Below are positions 1 through 8,347 of a stretch of DNA of 64,000 bases, piece after piece (position 1 is the first letter of the stretch; every line of letters starts with the position of its first letter). The notes under the pieces are model-generated. The model was not told the DNA's origin. It ran no database searches and saw only the letters and a program-made list of their open reading frames with translations. The position numbers and the translations under genes are program-made. Origin of the DNA: Rhodospirillaceae bacterium (lineage in GTDB: Bacteria > Pseudomonadota > Alphaproteobacteria > GCA-2731375); NCBI GenBank assembly GCA_018701215.1, contig JABIWH010000021.1, forward strand, positions 1-64,000, given 5' to 3'.

Positions 1-225
1 ACTGCGTCCCCGCAGCAGCTGTCAAAACCAGCCAAAGACCGGCTTATCAGAGAGCCCAAAATAAAGCCTTAAACGTAAGGCACCGGTCCAAAAACACCGC
101 CGCCCACGTCTCTCTTCCGAAAATCACAATGTCAAAGAACAGGTCTGTAAAAACAGAACAATCAAACAGGCGTGATAATCGGCTGGCCCGAAGACCGTCC
201 GCGCCCCACCCGTCTGGTTGCGAAG
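1..225 (-). other. rRNA operon leader with boxA-like motif (16S gene lies beyond the left edge)
   Basis: Read on the minus strand, this stretch has the layout of an alphaproteobacterial rRNA-operon leader. The motif TGTTCTTTGACA at 141-130 resembles the boxA antitermination signal (E. coli TGCTCTTTAACA). It is followed by GGAAGAGAGACGTGGGCGG at 118-100, a type of sequence I recall from alphaproteobacterial rrn leaders. A consensus promoter lies just upstream at 258-230. No 16S rRNA sequence is inside the window, so the gene would begin to the left of position 1. No protein-coding signal is credible here. The assignment is inference from motif order. Flanking sequence would settle it. Confidence 0.7.
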
Positions 226-229
226 CCGG

Positions 230-258
230 TGTATAGAGAGGCCCGGAGACCAAGTCAA
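230..258 (-). promoter_or_regulatory. Strong sigma70-type rrn promoter
   Basis: On the minus strand a -35 box TTGACT (258-253) and a -10 box TATACA (235-230) are separated by exactly 17 bp. The DNA just upstream (about 262-292) is AT-rich, as expected of an UP element at an rRNA promoter. The boxA-like leader begins about 90 nt downstream. Both hexamers differ from consensus by one base, which is unusual for this GC-rich genome and fits a highly expressed stable-RNA promoter. Confidence 0.72.
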
Positions 259-369
259 CGGACTTTTACGAAATTTCCACAAATAAAATGGAAACTGATC
301 CAACGCCTTTGGTGAGCCAGATACGGGCTCGCCGGATTATGTTAAGAAGCGGACGGACTGCCTTGATTC

Positions 370-386
370 ATATGATGAAATCATAT
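370..386. promoter_or_regulatory. Perfect 7+3+7 inverted repeat, candidate operator
   Basis: ATATGAT GAA ATCATAT is a perfect inverted repeat in the region between the divergent rrn promoter and the M23 peptidase start at 514. Its size suits a dimeric regulator, but no cognate regulator is nearby. Its position about 130 bp upstream of the GTG start would allow a role in peptidase expression. Apart from this repeat and the AT-rich UP-like DNA next to the rrn promoter, I see nothing else in 259-513. Confidence 0.35.
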
Positions 387-513
387 ATGACATTCGTTAA
401 TTTCCGGCCTGTGGCCGGCATCGGACAAGGTATGGAGCCATCGCCGTGACGGATATGGATATGGGCATGGCGGGTCTCGGCCATGCATTCGATGGGGAAT
501 TGGAGGGCCGGCG

Positions 514-1974
514 GTGCATTTGACGGGTTTCGGGGGAGCGCTAAGGCGTAGGGCCGCCTTGCTGGGCCGGGCGTTTGGATCTACATCTGGGCAGCGGCGA
601 AATGCCGTGGCGGTCATGGTGGGACTGGCGGCGGGCAGCGCGGTCGCGCTGACCATATTGGCAAAGCCGCCGCAACCTCCAGAGCAGGACATGGCTTTGC
701 AGAAGCTTGCAAGCCTGCCTTTGACCGAGATAGAGCGAAAAGCCCTTGCCAACCTGGCCCCGCCGGAGGCGCCTTTGCAAGCACTTGCCCTGCCCCTGAC
801 CAGGGTTTCGGTTGAAGCGGCACGCCCGATGATCATTCAACGCACCGTGTCCATTGCGCCGGGCGACACCCTGATGGCGGTAATGACACGCAGCGGCAGC
901 GACCGGACAACGGCACATGCCGCGATCACGGCCCTGTCGAAAGTTTATAATCCACGCCGCCTGCGACCCGGCCAGGAATTGACCCTGCTGTTTGACCCCC
1001 GGCGTCAGATCTCGCCCGACGGCCCCGAGGCCGGCAAGCCGCCCCTGATCCAACTGGCCTTTACCCCAAGCGTGGAGCAGGAAATCCTGGTCAGCCTGAA
1101 TGAGCGCGGCCGCTTTGTCTCCCGGACCGTCGACAAACCCCTGGAAACCCGCCTGCACCGGGCCGACGGCAATATTGATGACTCGCTGTATCTAACGGCC
1201 AAGCGGGCCGGCATGCCGGCGCAGATGATCGTTGAGTTGATCCGGCTTTATTCCTTTGACGTGGACTTCCAACGGGACATCCAGGTCGGCGACCGTTTCG
1301 AAGTATTGTACGAGGCCATTTATGACGAGCGCGGCGAACTGGCCAGGTATGGCGATATTCTGTACGCCAAGCTGCATGTACGAAAAACCGATCTGCCGCT
1401 TTATCGCTTTGCGCTGGCGGATGGCAACATCGACTATTTCAATGACAAGGGCCATAGCGTCCGCAAGGCGTTGATGAAGACGCCGGTGGACGGCGCGCGG
1501 CTAACCTCGCGCTTTGGGCGGCGCAAGCACCCCATCCTGGGTTACCGAAAAATGCACCGGGGCATCGATTTTGGGGCGCCGCGGGGTACGCCGGTTTTGG
1601 CGGCGGGCAGCGGCGTGGTGGAAGTAGCTGGCCGGAACGGCGGCTATGGACGTTACCTGCGCATTCGCCACAACGGCCGCTACAAAACCGCTTATGCTCA
1701 CCTGAAAAGCTTCCGCCGCGGTATCAAGCGGGGCAAACGGGTGAAGCAGGGTCAGATCGTCGCCTATGTCGGCTCCACCGGGCGTTCAACGGGGCCGCAT
1801 CTGCATTATGAGATCTTGGTGGATGGCCGGCGCATCAACCCGCTTGGCCTGAAACTGCCCACCGGGCAAAAGCTGAAGGGCAAGGCGCTGGCGCGCTTTA
1901 AGGGCGTGCGCGGCAAGACCGTCAAGCAATTCGCCGAGACCCCGCCGCTGACCCGTTTGGCCGACCGGCGATAA
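514..1974 (+). CDS. M23 family metallopeptidase (murein endopeptidase, LysM-like N-terminal region)
   Basis: 486 residues. The start is GTG with GGAGG at 502-506, seven bases upstream. One membrane segment at about residues 30-50 anchors it to the inner membrane, so the rest faces the periplasm. A middle region (about 105-300) resembles the OapA/LysM-like domains of MepM-type enzymes, with the segment IAPGDTLMAVM. The C-terminal LytM domain has the zinc site H348 and D352 in HRGIDFG, the YAHL motif, and HLHYE with H429 and H431. Such enzymes cleave peptidoglycan cross-links during growth or division. It is divergent from the presumed rRNA operon. The basic C-terminal tail after about residue 445 is an ordinary extension. 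Confidence 0.9.
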   Translation: MHLTGFGGALRRRAALLGRAFGSTSGQRRNAVAVMVGLAAGSAVALTILAKPPQPPEQDMALQKLASLPLTEIERKALANLAPPEAPLQALALPLTRVSVEAARPMIIQRTVSIAPGDTLMAVMTRSGSDRTTAHAAITALSKVYNPRRLRPGQELTLLFDPRRQISPDGPEAGKPPLIQLAFTPSVEQEILVSLNERGRFVSRTVDKPLETRLHRADGNIDDSLYLTAKRAGMPAQMIVELIRLYSFDVDFQRDIQVGDRFEVLYEAIYDERGELARYGDILYAKLHVRKTDLPLYRFALADGNIDYFNDKGHSVRKALMKTPVDGARLTSRFGRRKHPILGYRKMHRGIDFGAPRGTPVLAAGSGVVEVAGRNGGYGRYLRIRHNGRYKTAYAHLKSFRRGIKRGKRVKQGQIVAYVGSTGRSTGPHLHYEILVDGRRINPLGLKLPTGQKLKGKALARFKGVRGKTVKQFAETPPLTRLADRR

Positions 1975-2056
1975 GCGGTACCAGACTAAACCAAGCCAGT
2001 CCGGCCTCGGCCGTCGTTGCGACATCACCGGCCCGCGCTCCATCCCCGCGTCCGTC

Positions 2057-2097
2057 TAGACCATTTTCGACATTCATCGAGCCGCCACCCCACCCGC
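2057..2097. repeat. Solo arm of GC-rich TIR repeat family
   Basis: These 41 bp match the reverse complement of the right end of the element at 60303-60430 at 37 of 41 positions. They start with the same terminal sequence TAGACCATTTTCGA and end in CACCCGC. The second arm and the central hairpin are absent, so this is a decayed or solo copy. It lies 3' of the M23 peptidase gene. Confidence 0.7.
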
Positions 2098-2159
2098 GAG
2101 CAAATCGTTCGCCGCAATGGTTGCCGTCAAGCCGGCGGAGCGCTAGTATTGCAACAGTC

Positions 2160-2285
2160 ATGACACAAATCGATAAATGGGGGATTTGGGTGATATGGCG
2201 TTACCTAAGAATACTCCTAGGCCTATCATTGACCGCATTGGCACTGCTCACGGCAGTCACGGCGGCTCAGGCGGTGAAGTTCTGA
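2160..2285 (+). CDS. Possible small hydrophobic protein of 41 residues
   Basis: An ATG-to-TGA frame encodes a Trp-rich start (WGIWVIW) followed by a run of Leu, Ala and Thr ending in AQAVKF. This would form a single membrane segment or a signal-peptide-like sequence. No ribosome binding site stands close to the ATG; the nearest GGAG is about 20 bases upstream. It lies 107 bp before gdhA on the same strand. I do not recognise the family. It could be a real small membrane protein, a leader, or chance. Confidence 0.25.
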   Translation: MTQIDKWGIWVIWRYLRILLGLSLTALALLTAVTAAQAVKF

Positions 2286-2391
2286 ACGAAGAGTCAGTTG
2301 AAGGCAAGCTAGTTGGGGGACAAGTCCGGGGCGCAGCTCGTTCTGTGCCACGCGCTTTCTTTTTGTCAACAATCGATGGAGGCGGTATCCA

Positions 2392-3744
2392 ATGACGGAA
2401 CAGCTAACCCTTGAGCACTTCATGGATGGCGTCAAACGGCGCAATCCGGGACAGCCCGAATTTCTTCAGGCGGTGCATGAAGTGGCGGACACGATTTTGC
2501 CCTTTATCGCGGAGAATCCCATCTACCATAAAATGCAGATCCTGGAACGCATGACGGAACCGGACCGGATCGTCAGCTTCAGGGTCTGTTGGGAAGATGA
2601 CGAAGGCCATATTCGGGTCAACCGCGGTTGGCGCGTACAGTTCAACAACGCCATCGGTCCTTACAAGGGCGGCTGCCGCTTTCACCCATCCGTCAATGAA
2701 AGCGTGCTGAAGTTTCTCGGCTTCGAACAGCAGTTCAAGAATTCCCTGACCGGCCTGCCCATGGGCGGGGGCAAGGGCGGCGCCAACTTCAATCCCAAGG
2801 GCAAAAGCGACAATGAAGTGATGCGGTTTTGCCAATCCTTCATGACCGAGCTGTGCCGCCACATCGGCCCCAATATCGACGTTCCCGCCGGCGACATCGG
2901 CGTCGGCGCCCGTGAAATTGGCTATATGTTTGGCCAATACAAACGCCTCACCAACAAATTCGAGGGTATTTTGACCGGCAAGGGCCTGGAATTCGGCGGC
3001 TCGTTGATCCGCACCGAGGCCACCGGTTACGGCGCGGTGTACTTCCTGCAATGCATGCTCGACAGGATTGGCGGCGGGCTGGAGGGCGCCAATGTGGCGA
3101 TCTCTGGCTCCGGCAACGTTGCGACATATGCGGCGGAAAAATGCCTGCATATGGGCGCCAAGGTGCTGACCCTGTCGGATTCGGGCGGCTACATATATGA
3201 CCCGGACGGCATTGATGCGGCAAAGCTGGACTGGATCATGGAGCTGAAGAACGTCCGCCGGGGCCGGATCTCGGAATACGCGGCGCAGTATCCGGGTGCT
3301 GAATTCCACGAGGGACGGCCCTGGGGCGTGCCGTGCGATTTTGCCATCCCCTGTGCCACACAAAATGAAATTGACGAGGACGAGGCCAAGCTACTGGTTA
3401 AGAATGGCTGCAAGGGCATTTCGGAAGGCGCCAACATGCCGACCGTGGTGGCGGGCATCAAGGTCTTTCAGGACGCGGGCATTCTGTATGGCCCGTCCAA
3501 GGCGGCGAACGCCGGCGGCGTCGCCGTGTCGGGCATGGAAATGAGCCAGAATTCGGCCCGCATCTCGTGGAGCGAGGACGAGCTGCAGAAACTGTTGCTG
3601 GAAACCATGCAAGGCATCCATGACAGTTGTTTCCGCTATGGTGAAGGCAAGGGCAAGGGCGGCGGCTGCGACTATCTGCTGGGCGCCAACGTCGCCGGTT
3701 TCGTCAAGGTCGCCGACGCCATGCTGGCCTACGGCGTGCAATAA
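2392..3744 (+). CDS. gdhA: NADP-specific glutamate dehydrogenase
   Basis: 450 residues, very close to the 447 of E. coli GdhA. The enzyme makes glutamate from 2-oxoglutarate and ammonium with NADPH in the cytoplasm. The substrate-binding segment YKGGCRFHPSV and the catalytic lysine K128 in PMGGGKGG are intact, as is the VPAGDIGVG motif with its conserved Asp. A Rossmann segment SGSGNVATYAAEK lies at about 235-250. GGAGG precedes the ATG. The gene is followed at once by a dispersed hairpin repeat and then by the convergent histidine kinase gene, so it is probably transcribed alone. Confidence 0.96.
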   Translation: MTEQLTLEHFMDGVKRRNPGQPEFLQAVHEVADTILPFIAENPIYHKMQILERMTEPDRIVSFRVCWEDDEGHIRVNRGWRVQFNNAIGPYKGGCRFHPSVNESVLKFLGFEQQFKNSLTGLPMGGGKGGANFNPKGKSDNEVMRFCQSFMTELCRHIGPNIDVPAGDIGVGAREIGYMFGQYKRLTNKFEGILTGKGLEFGGSLIRTEATGYGAVYFLQCMLDRIGGGLEGANVAISGSGNVATYAAEKCLHMGAKVLTLSDSGGYIYDPDGIDAAKLDWIMELKNVRRGRISEYAAQYPGAEFHEGRPWGVPCDFAIPCATQNEIDEDEAKLLVKNGCKGISEGANMPTVVAGIKVFQDAGILYGPSKAANAGGVAVSGMEMSQNSARISWSEDELQKLLLETMQGIHDSCFRYGEGKGKGGGCDYLLGANVAGFVKVADAMLAYGVQ

Positions 3745-3756
3745 TTCAGATGAGCT

Positions 3757-3870
3757 AGAGCAATTTTCAAATAATCGGAGCCGCCCAAGACTGGTTTGGC
3801 CCGACTTGGATTATTGCTTCAATTATTTTTTATCTTGAGAGTCTGAGCATGTTTTGAAGAAACATGCTCT
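3757..3870. repeat. Dispersed ~114-bp hairpin element, copy 1
   Basis: This copy aligns along its whole length, in inverted orientation, with 14469-14581 at roughly 80 percent identity. It begins AGAGCAATTTTCAA and ends in a near-perfect hairpin (3845-3869) with stem GAGCATGTTT/AAACATGCTC and a 5-nt loop. It lies between the convergent gdhA and histidine kinase genes, ending 20 bp before the kinase stop. There is no coding potential. It may act as a bidirectional terminator or RNA-end structure, or be a MITE- or REP-like mobile remnant. Confidence 0.8.
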
Positions 3871-3889
3871 CGCACAGTTCGGTAAGGTT

Positions 3890-6172
3890 TTAGTCCGTCC
3901 CGGAGGCAACGGCCGCGAGAGCCTGGATTTCGGCCGGAAAATCTACTATGCGCTGGGCGGGAAAGCGCACTGTTACAGTCGTGCCAACGTCAACTTCGCC
4001 CTGCAAATCCAGGGAGCCACCATGCTGTTCCACCAGGGCTTTGGTCAGCGGCAAACCCAGGCCGGTGCCTTCGTGCTTTCGATCAAAACCGCCATCTAAC
4101 TGAACGAAAGGCTTCAACGCCTTGGATACGTCCTTGGCGGCAATGCCTGTGCCATTGTCAATTACCTGAAGCACATAGCCGCTTTCCATCCTGGACCAAG
4201 CCTTGAGCGTCACCTTGCCGCCAGCAGGGGTGAACTTGACAGCGTTAGAGATCAAATTCACCAGGATCTGTTTTACCTTGCGATCATCAGCGCGCAATGC
4301 CGGTAGATTTTCCGCAAGATCAACTTCCAGCTTGATGTCGTGCTGCTGCGCAAGGCGCCCCGTCAACATGATTGCCGTGTCAATCGTCTCCGGAATATCC
4401 AGCATGTCTTCTATGAGGACATCATTTCCGGATTCGATTTTGGACAGGTCCAGAATATTGTTGATAAGGCCCAGCAGGTGTTGCCCGGAGAGATGAATAT
4501 CGTTGCCATAATCGCTGTAGCTGGAATTGCCAACCGGCCCGAATGCTTCGTCTCTTATGATCTCCGAGAAGCCAATTACGGCATTCAAGGGCGTACGCAG
4601 TTCATGGCTCATGGCGGCCAGGAATTCGGACTTGGCGCGGTTGGCCTGTTGCGCCTCGTGCGCAGCGCCCTCGAGCCGGCTGAACATTCGCGCCCGTTCG
4701 GCGACCCTGCCCAGTTGGATACCGATATCCGCCAGATTGAGCTGAAGCTCCTCGGCTGGCAGTCCGTCGTGCATCGAATAGAATTCCAGGACCCCAAACA
4801 CTATATCGCCGGCCATGATGGCCAGACCAAATCCTCCGTGCAAATCACACGCAACGGCCGTCTCCCGGCGTGAGAACCCCTCGCACTGGCTCACATCAGC
4901 CATTACGACCGGCTCTCCATTTGCAAGTATCTTACCGAACAAGCCCTCCTCGGCGTGGAGGTTTTCCTGTCCTGTTCGTTCCATGAAAGGGGCGAACTGC
5001 TCCTGATCACGGCCCCTGACCACCCAAATTCCTGACGGCGAGAGAACTGATGGATCCTCGACTTCGGGCAGGTAGGCGTGTCCCAGATGCCAGCCCGTGA
5101 AATCACATACGCGGTTCAGAGTTGCCTCCACCCCTTGACGCAGCGTTTTTGCCTCATTTGCGATGCGGGCGATGTCTTGCATGAACTCAACCTGATCGCC
5201 TTTTTCTTTCAGCAGCTCGTGGCTTTTCTTCGTTGCTTCTTCCGCCTCAATTCGTTGCAGATTCTCCTGGTTCAACTTATATGTGATAGCGCGCGATAAC
5301 AGGAAACCCAGCGCCAACGCAAAGCCGAGCGCGCCCAACGCAAGGGCGCCGAAATCAATTCTGAACGAACGGAGGGCTGCGTGGAATTTAGTGCTGGTCT
5401 TGGTGATGAGCACCTGCGCGATCACGGCATCCGTAAGATCGGTCAACGGCGCTTGACTGGCGAAGTACTCGGTGGCGTTGGCGACGAGTTTCGCTGGCGC
5501 ATCCGCCTCGGGCAGCTCTTGCAGAGCGGGAACAATTGTATCGCGGGGAAGCCAGGTGCTGGAGATCGTTCGGCGGTCCCTTGATATCAGGGCGAAATCG
5601 TAATTCGTCATCGCCTTCATGGTATCCAGCCATTCCTTGGCCAAGGGGTCGAATACGGTGACGGCGCCGAGGAGTTGTCCCTGGACATCATAAATCGGAG
5701 AAGAGGCCACGATACCCATTCCCAACGCCGGGTCGTACTCCAATCCGACGCTATGTTGATGCGACAACGCCAAAGCAAGATGAAAATCATATCGTGGATC
5801 GACCTCGCCCCGGGTCATGTTGATCGGATCGATCAGCAGATCCTCGTTAGTGGAGACTAGATAAAAGACCTCCCAATCCGATGCCTGCACCCCCGAGATT
5901 GCATGGGTTAGCAAGCGATTCCGATTTTTTGAATTGAGCGCCCTTACCACATCGGCCCGTGCGGCAAATAGCGACAACCTTTCGCGCAACTGCTCCGCGC
6001 GGCCATCTAGAAAGGCCCGGAAAATCGCCTGCTGTTCCTGCAGCTCAAGGCGATACTCTGACTTGGTCCAGTGTTCAAAAGTATCAACAGCTTCCATAAC
6101 AGCGACGGTCAGCGGCAGCACCGCCGTGATAACGAGAACAGCATACAGTTTTCGTGGAAGACTAAATCTCAT
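3890..6172 (-). CDS. Membrane sensor histidine kinase with extracytoplasmic sensor and GAF domain
   Basis: 760 residues. Membrane segment 1 is at about 9-28. A periplasmic sensor of about 240 residues follows, Cache-like with VSTNEDLLIDP and an SPIYDVQGQLLGAVTVFDP segment. Segment 2 is at about 278-298, then a short coiled coil and a GAF-like domain (about 345-490). The HisKA box carries H523 in MSHELRTPLNAVIGFSEI. The N box (NLISNAVKFTP), G1 (DNGTGIA) and G2 (GTGLGLPL) show an active ATPase domain. There is no receiver domain and no response regulator gene in the window. The gene lies 119 bp downstream of a periplasmic solute-binding protein gene on the same strand, so the two may form a sensing pair. 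Confidence 0.9.
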   Translation of the reverse strand: MRFSLPRKLYAVLVITAVLPLTVAVMEAVDTFEHWTKSEYRLELQEQQAIFRAFLDGRAEQLRERLSLFAARADVVRALNSKNRNRLLTHAISGVQASDWEVFYLVSTNEDLLIDPINMTRGEVDPRYDFHLALALSHQHSVGLEYDPALGMGIVASSPIYDVQGQLLGAVTVFDPLAKEWLDTMKAMTNYDFALISRDRRTISSTWLPRDTIVPALQELPEADAPAKLVANATEYFASQAPLTDLTDAVIAQVLITKTSTKFHAALRSFRIDFGALALGALGFALALGFLLSRAITYKLNQENLQRIEAEEATKKSHELLKEKGDQVEFMQDIARIANEAKTLRQGVEATLNRVCDFTGWHLGHAYLPEVEDPSVLSPSGIWVVRGRDQEQFAPFMERTGQENLHAEEGLFGKILANGEPVVMADVSQCEGFSRRETAVACDLHGGFGLAIMAGDIVFGVLEFYSMHDGLPAEELQLNLADIGIQLGRVAERARMFSRLEGAAHEAQQANRAKSEFLAAMSHELRTPLNAVIGFSEIIRDEAFGPVGNSSYSDYGNDIHLSGQHLLGLINNILDLSKIESGNDVLIEDMLDIPETIDTAIMLTGRLAQQHDIKLEVDLAENLPALRADDRKVKQILVNLISNAVKFTPAGGKVTLKAWSRMESGYVLQVIDNGTGIAAKDVSKALKPFVQLDGGFDRKHEGTGLGLPLTKALVEQHGGSLDLQGEVDVGTTVTVRFPAQRIVDFPAEIQALAAVASGTD

Positions 6173-6291
6173 TCCGCGGCCTCGATACCGGCTCTGCCCG
6201 ACAGCGACGCTGGCCGGTTCGCCGGCTCACCCGACTGGCCGCGCTTGTATGCCCACCATGGATTGCCAAGGCTCACTAGAAGCGATCCCGC

Positions 6292-7074
6292 CTAGAACCA
6301 TTTGACCTTCAAGCGGTCGAACGTGCCGTCGCGGCGCATTTCCTTGACGGCCTTGCGGACTTCTCGAAACAAGGCCAAATCAGATCGCTCCATGAAGATA
6401 CCGTACCATTCCTCTTCGAAGGGATTATCAACAACCCGCAGTTTGTTGGGATGGCGCCGAGCCGCCACCAACGCAACCGGCACATCCAGAACGGCAGCGG
6501 ACGCCCGGCCGGACAGAACCAGCGAGACACATTCATCATAATTTTGGGCATCGACCACGGTGACACCAGGCGCCTGGCTGATGATTTCGTATTCAGTCGA
6601 ACCTCGCACGGCGGCAACCGTCTTTCCTTTAAGATCATTTAGCGTGGCGATATCTTTCGTCGCCGCGTTGGTGAGAATTGTCAGGCCTGACTTGAAATAG
6701 GGGACAGCGACGGAGTTTTGCGTACGTTTGTCGTCTATACCCATGGCCGAGATGACGATATCCAGTTTTCCTTCCGACCCGGCTCCGTGAATGTGCCTGA
6801 CTAAGTTATTGAGGTCATCGAATACGATCCAATTCACTTCAACCTTCAGGTGCCGCGCCAGTGCGATACCAACATCGATGTCATAGCCGACCAACTGACC
6901 ACCGCGCATGTACTCCATGGGCTCGATGCCGGGATTGGTGGCAATACGGATTATCCCCGATGCCTGAACTTTTTCGAGGTGACCGCCATCCGCCAATGAG
7001 GTCTGGAACGACGCCCCCCAGAGCAGCAAAATACTAGCGCGAATGAGGGTCTTTAAGCATTTCCGGATATTCAT
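6292..7074 (-). CDS. Periplasmic amino-acid-type solute-binding protein (PBPb/SBP family 3)
   Basis: 260 residues with an N-terminal signal peptide (about 1-28, cleaved near LADGG). The start of the mature chain, GIIRIATNPGIEPMEY, and the segment LVGYDIDVGIALARHL are typical of family 3 binding proteins for polar amino acids. A later segment, LNDLKGKTVAAVRGSTEYE, is also characteristic. No ABC permease or ATPase gene is adjacent. Instead, the histidine kinase at 3890-6172 follows on the same strand. It may therefore serve as a ligand-presenting partner of the kinase rather than for transport. The substrate is unknown. Confidence 0.85.
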   Translation of the reverse strand: MNIRKCLKTLIRASILLLWGASFQTSLADGGHLEKVQASGIIRIATNPGIEPMEYMRGGQLVGYDIDVGIALARHLKVEVNWIVFDDLNNLVRHIHGAGSEGKLDIVISAMGIDDKRTQNSVAVPYFKSGLTILTNAATKDIATLNDLKGKTVAAVRGSTEYEIISQAPGVTVVDAQNYDECVSLVLSGRASAAVLDVPVALVAARRHPNKLRVVDNPFEEEWYGIFMERSDLALFREVRKAVKEMRRDGTFDRLKVKWF

Positions 7075-7323
7075 GTTTGAACCTATTTTGGAGCGGCATT
7101 CGGACTATTGATCATCGTTGGCGGAATGGTGCGACCGACGTTGACATGGCCAGCGACGCAGGTACCAAGCCCAGTGTGTTGCTGAAAAATGTAAGCAGAA
7201 GACTACGGTATTTTGGGTTAACTAGTTCTTAACGGCGATTGATGGCCCGGGGTAATTTGGCTGATGGTTGGCGATGGGCGCGCCGATGGGACACCGCCGC
7301 TGTTGTGGCGCGAACCGTCTGCG

Positions 7324-8238
7324 CTACAGTTTGCCTTGCAGATAATCCATGGTACGGGCCTTGGCACCGGGGTCGGTTTCCAGCAGGACGGCGATCAACT
7401 CCGTCGCGCCAGACGCCGCGATCCGATCGATCCTGGCATCTAGGGCCGCTGCATTGCCGATCAACGCGATATCGCTTGGATTGGCGGCACCTTCACGGTC
7501 CATCATGGCGCGATAGGATGGCAGCTGGCCATAGATCTGCAAGATTTCATCGACCCGCGCCCGCGCCCCTTCCACGTCGTCGGTCAGAACCACGGGAAAG
7601 CCGGCGATAACACGCGGCGCCGGGCGGCCGGCTTCCTTGGCGGCGGCGGCAATAACAGGCGCGACATGATCGGCGATGGTCGCCGGGCCGGTCATCCATA
7701 GGACTGTACCGTCGGTATAACGGCCCGCCAGCTCCAGCATCATGGGACCCAGGGCGGCAACGACCACGGGCACCGGGTTGGCCGCGTCATTAACGGCAAT
7801 GGCGATCTTGCTGCGATAAAGATCGCCCTTGAACTTGGCGGTCTCGTGGGCCAGTAGGGGCATCAAGATCTCCAGATACTCCCGCATGGTCTTGGCCGGC
7901 TGGGCGTAGGACAGCCCCAACGTATCCTCGGTCACCACCTTGTGGGACAGGCCGACACCCAGAGTAAATCGCCCCCGCGCCAGGGCCGAGGCGGTCAGAG
8001 CCTGCTGGGCCAATGCGCTGGGATGGCGCGGATGGATCGGCGTCACGGCGGTACCGACCTCGATCGTTTTGGTCTCTCGCCCGGCCATCGCCATGGCCGT
8101 GACCGCATCATGACCAAAGGTATTGGCCAGCCATAACGAGGCAAAGCCCCGTGCCTCGACCTCCCCAGCCAGGGCGATGAAGTTGTCGATGCTGGCTGCG
8201 GGATCGGGTATCGCCCCGGTCATAATGCCAAGTTTCAT
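7324..8238 (-). CDS. LLM-class (luciferase-like) flavin-dependent oxidoreductase
   Basis: 304 residues from the ATG at 8238, chosen because AAGGAG lies nine bases upstream and the family motif MKLGIMTGA begins there; a longer frame reaches 8328. The TIM-barrel fold is indicated by FASLWLANTFGHDAVTAMA, by the segment EVGTAVTPIHPRHPSALAQQALTAS, and by FTLGVGLSHKVV. The family oxidises substrates with FMNH2 or F420; the cofactor cannot be read from sequence alone. The gene is divergent from a secreted protein gene at 8348. Two paralogues lie at 15194 and 17271. Confidence 0.85.
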   Translation of the reverse strand: MKLGIMTGAIPDPAASIDNFIALAGEVEARGFASLWLANTFGHDAVTAMAMAGRETKTIEVGTAVTPIHPRHPSALAQQALTASALARGRFTLGVGLSHKVVTEDTLGLSYAQPAKTMREYLEILMPLLAHETAKFKGDLYRSKIAIAVNDAANPVPVVVAALGPMMLELAGRYTDGTVLWMTGPATIADHVAPVIAAAAKEAGRPAPRVIAGFPVVLTDDVEGARARVDEILQIYGQLPSYRAMMDREGAANPSDIALIGNAAALDARIDRIAASGATELIAVLLETDPGAKARTMDYLQGKL

Positions 8239-8347
8239 GGTTGTTAACTCCTTTGTTTCATTCTGCGCCTGGTCCTCTATAACCGGGATCGTTTGGCCCT
8301 TGGTGGCCACTATACCGCCATAGAGCAACTATTTTCTGGAGGTTGAT

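Larger units (their letters stand above)
1975..2391. other. 417-bp intergenic region between M23 peptidase and gdhA
   Basis: This region holds a solo arm of a dispersed repeat (2057-2097) and a possible 41-residue small membrane protein (2160-2285). The gdhA ribosome binding site GGAGG lies near 2379. A longer open frame at 2177-2395 runs into the gdhA start but has low-complexity, poorly biased codons, so I do not treat it as a gene. No RNA gene was recognised. Confidence 0.6.

Noticed and set aside
2177..2395. 72-codon open frame ending inside the gdhA start
   Set aside because: It has poor codon bias, no recognisable domain and no ribosome binding site, and it ends by reading into the gdhA ATG.
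7195..7235. GTTAA/TTAAC dyad in the gap before 7324
   Set aside because: The arms are only five bases, and no promoter or regulator is linked to it.
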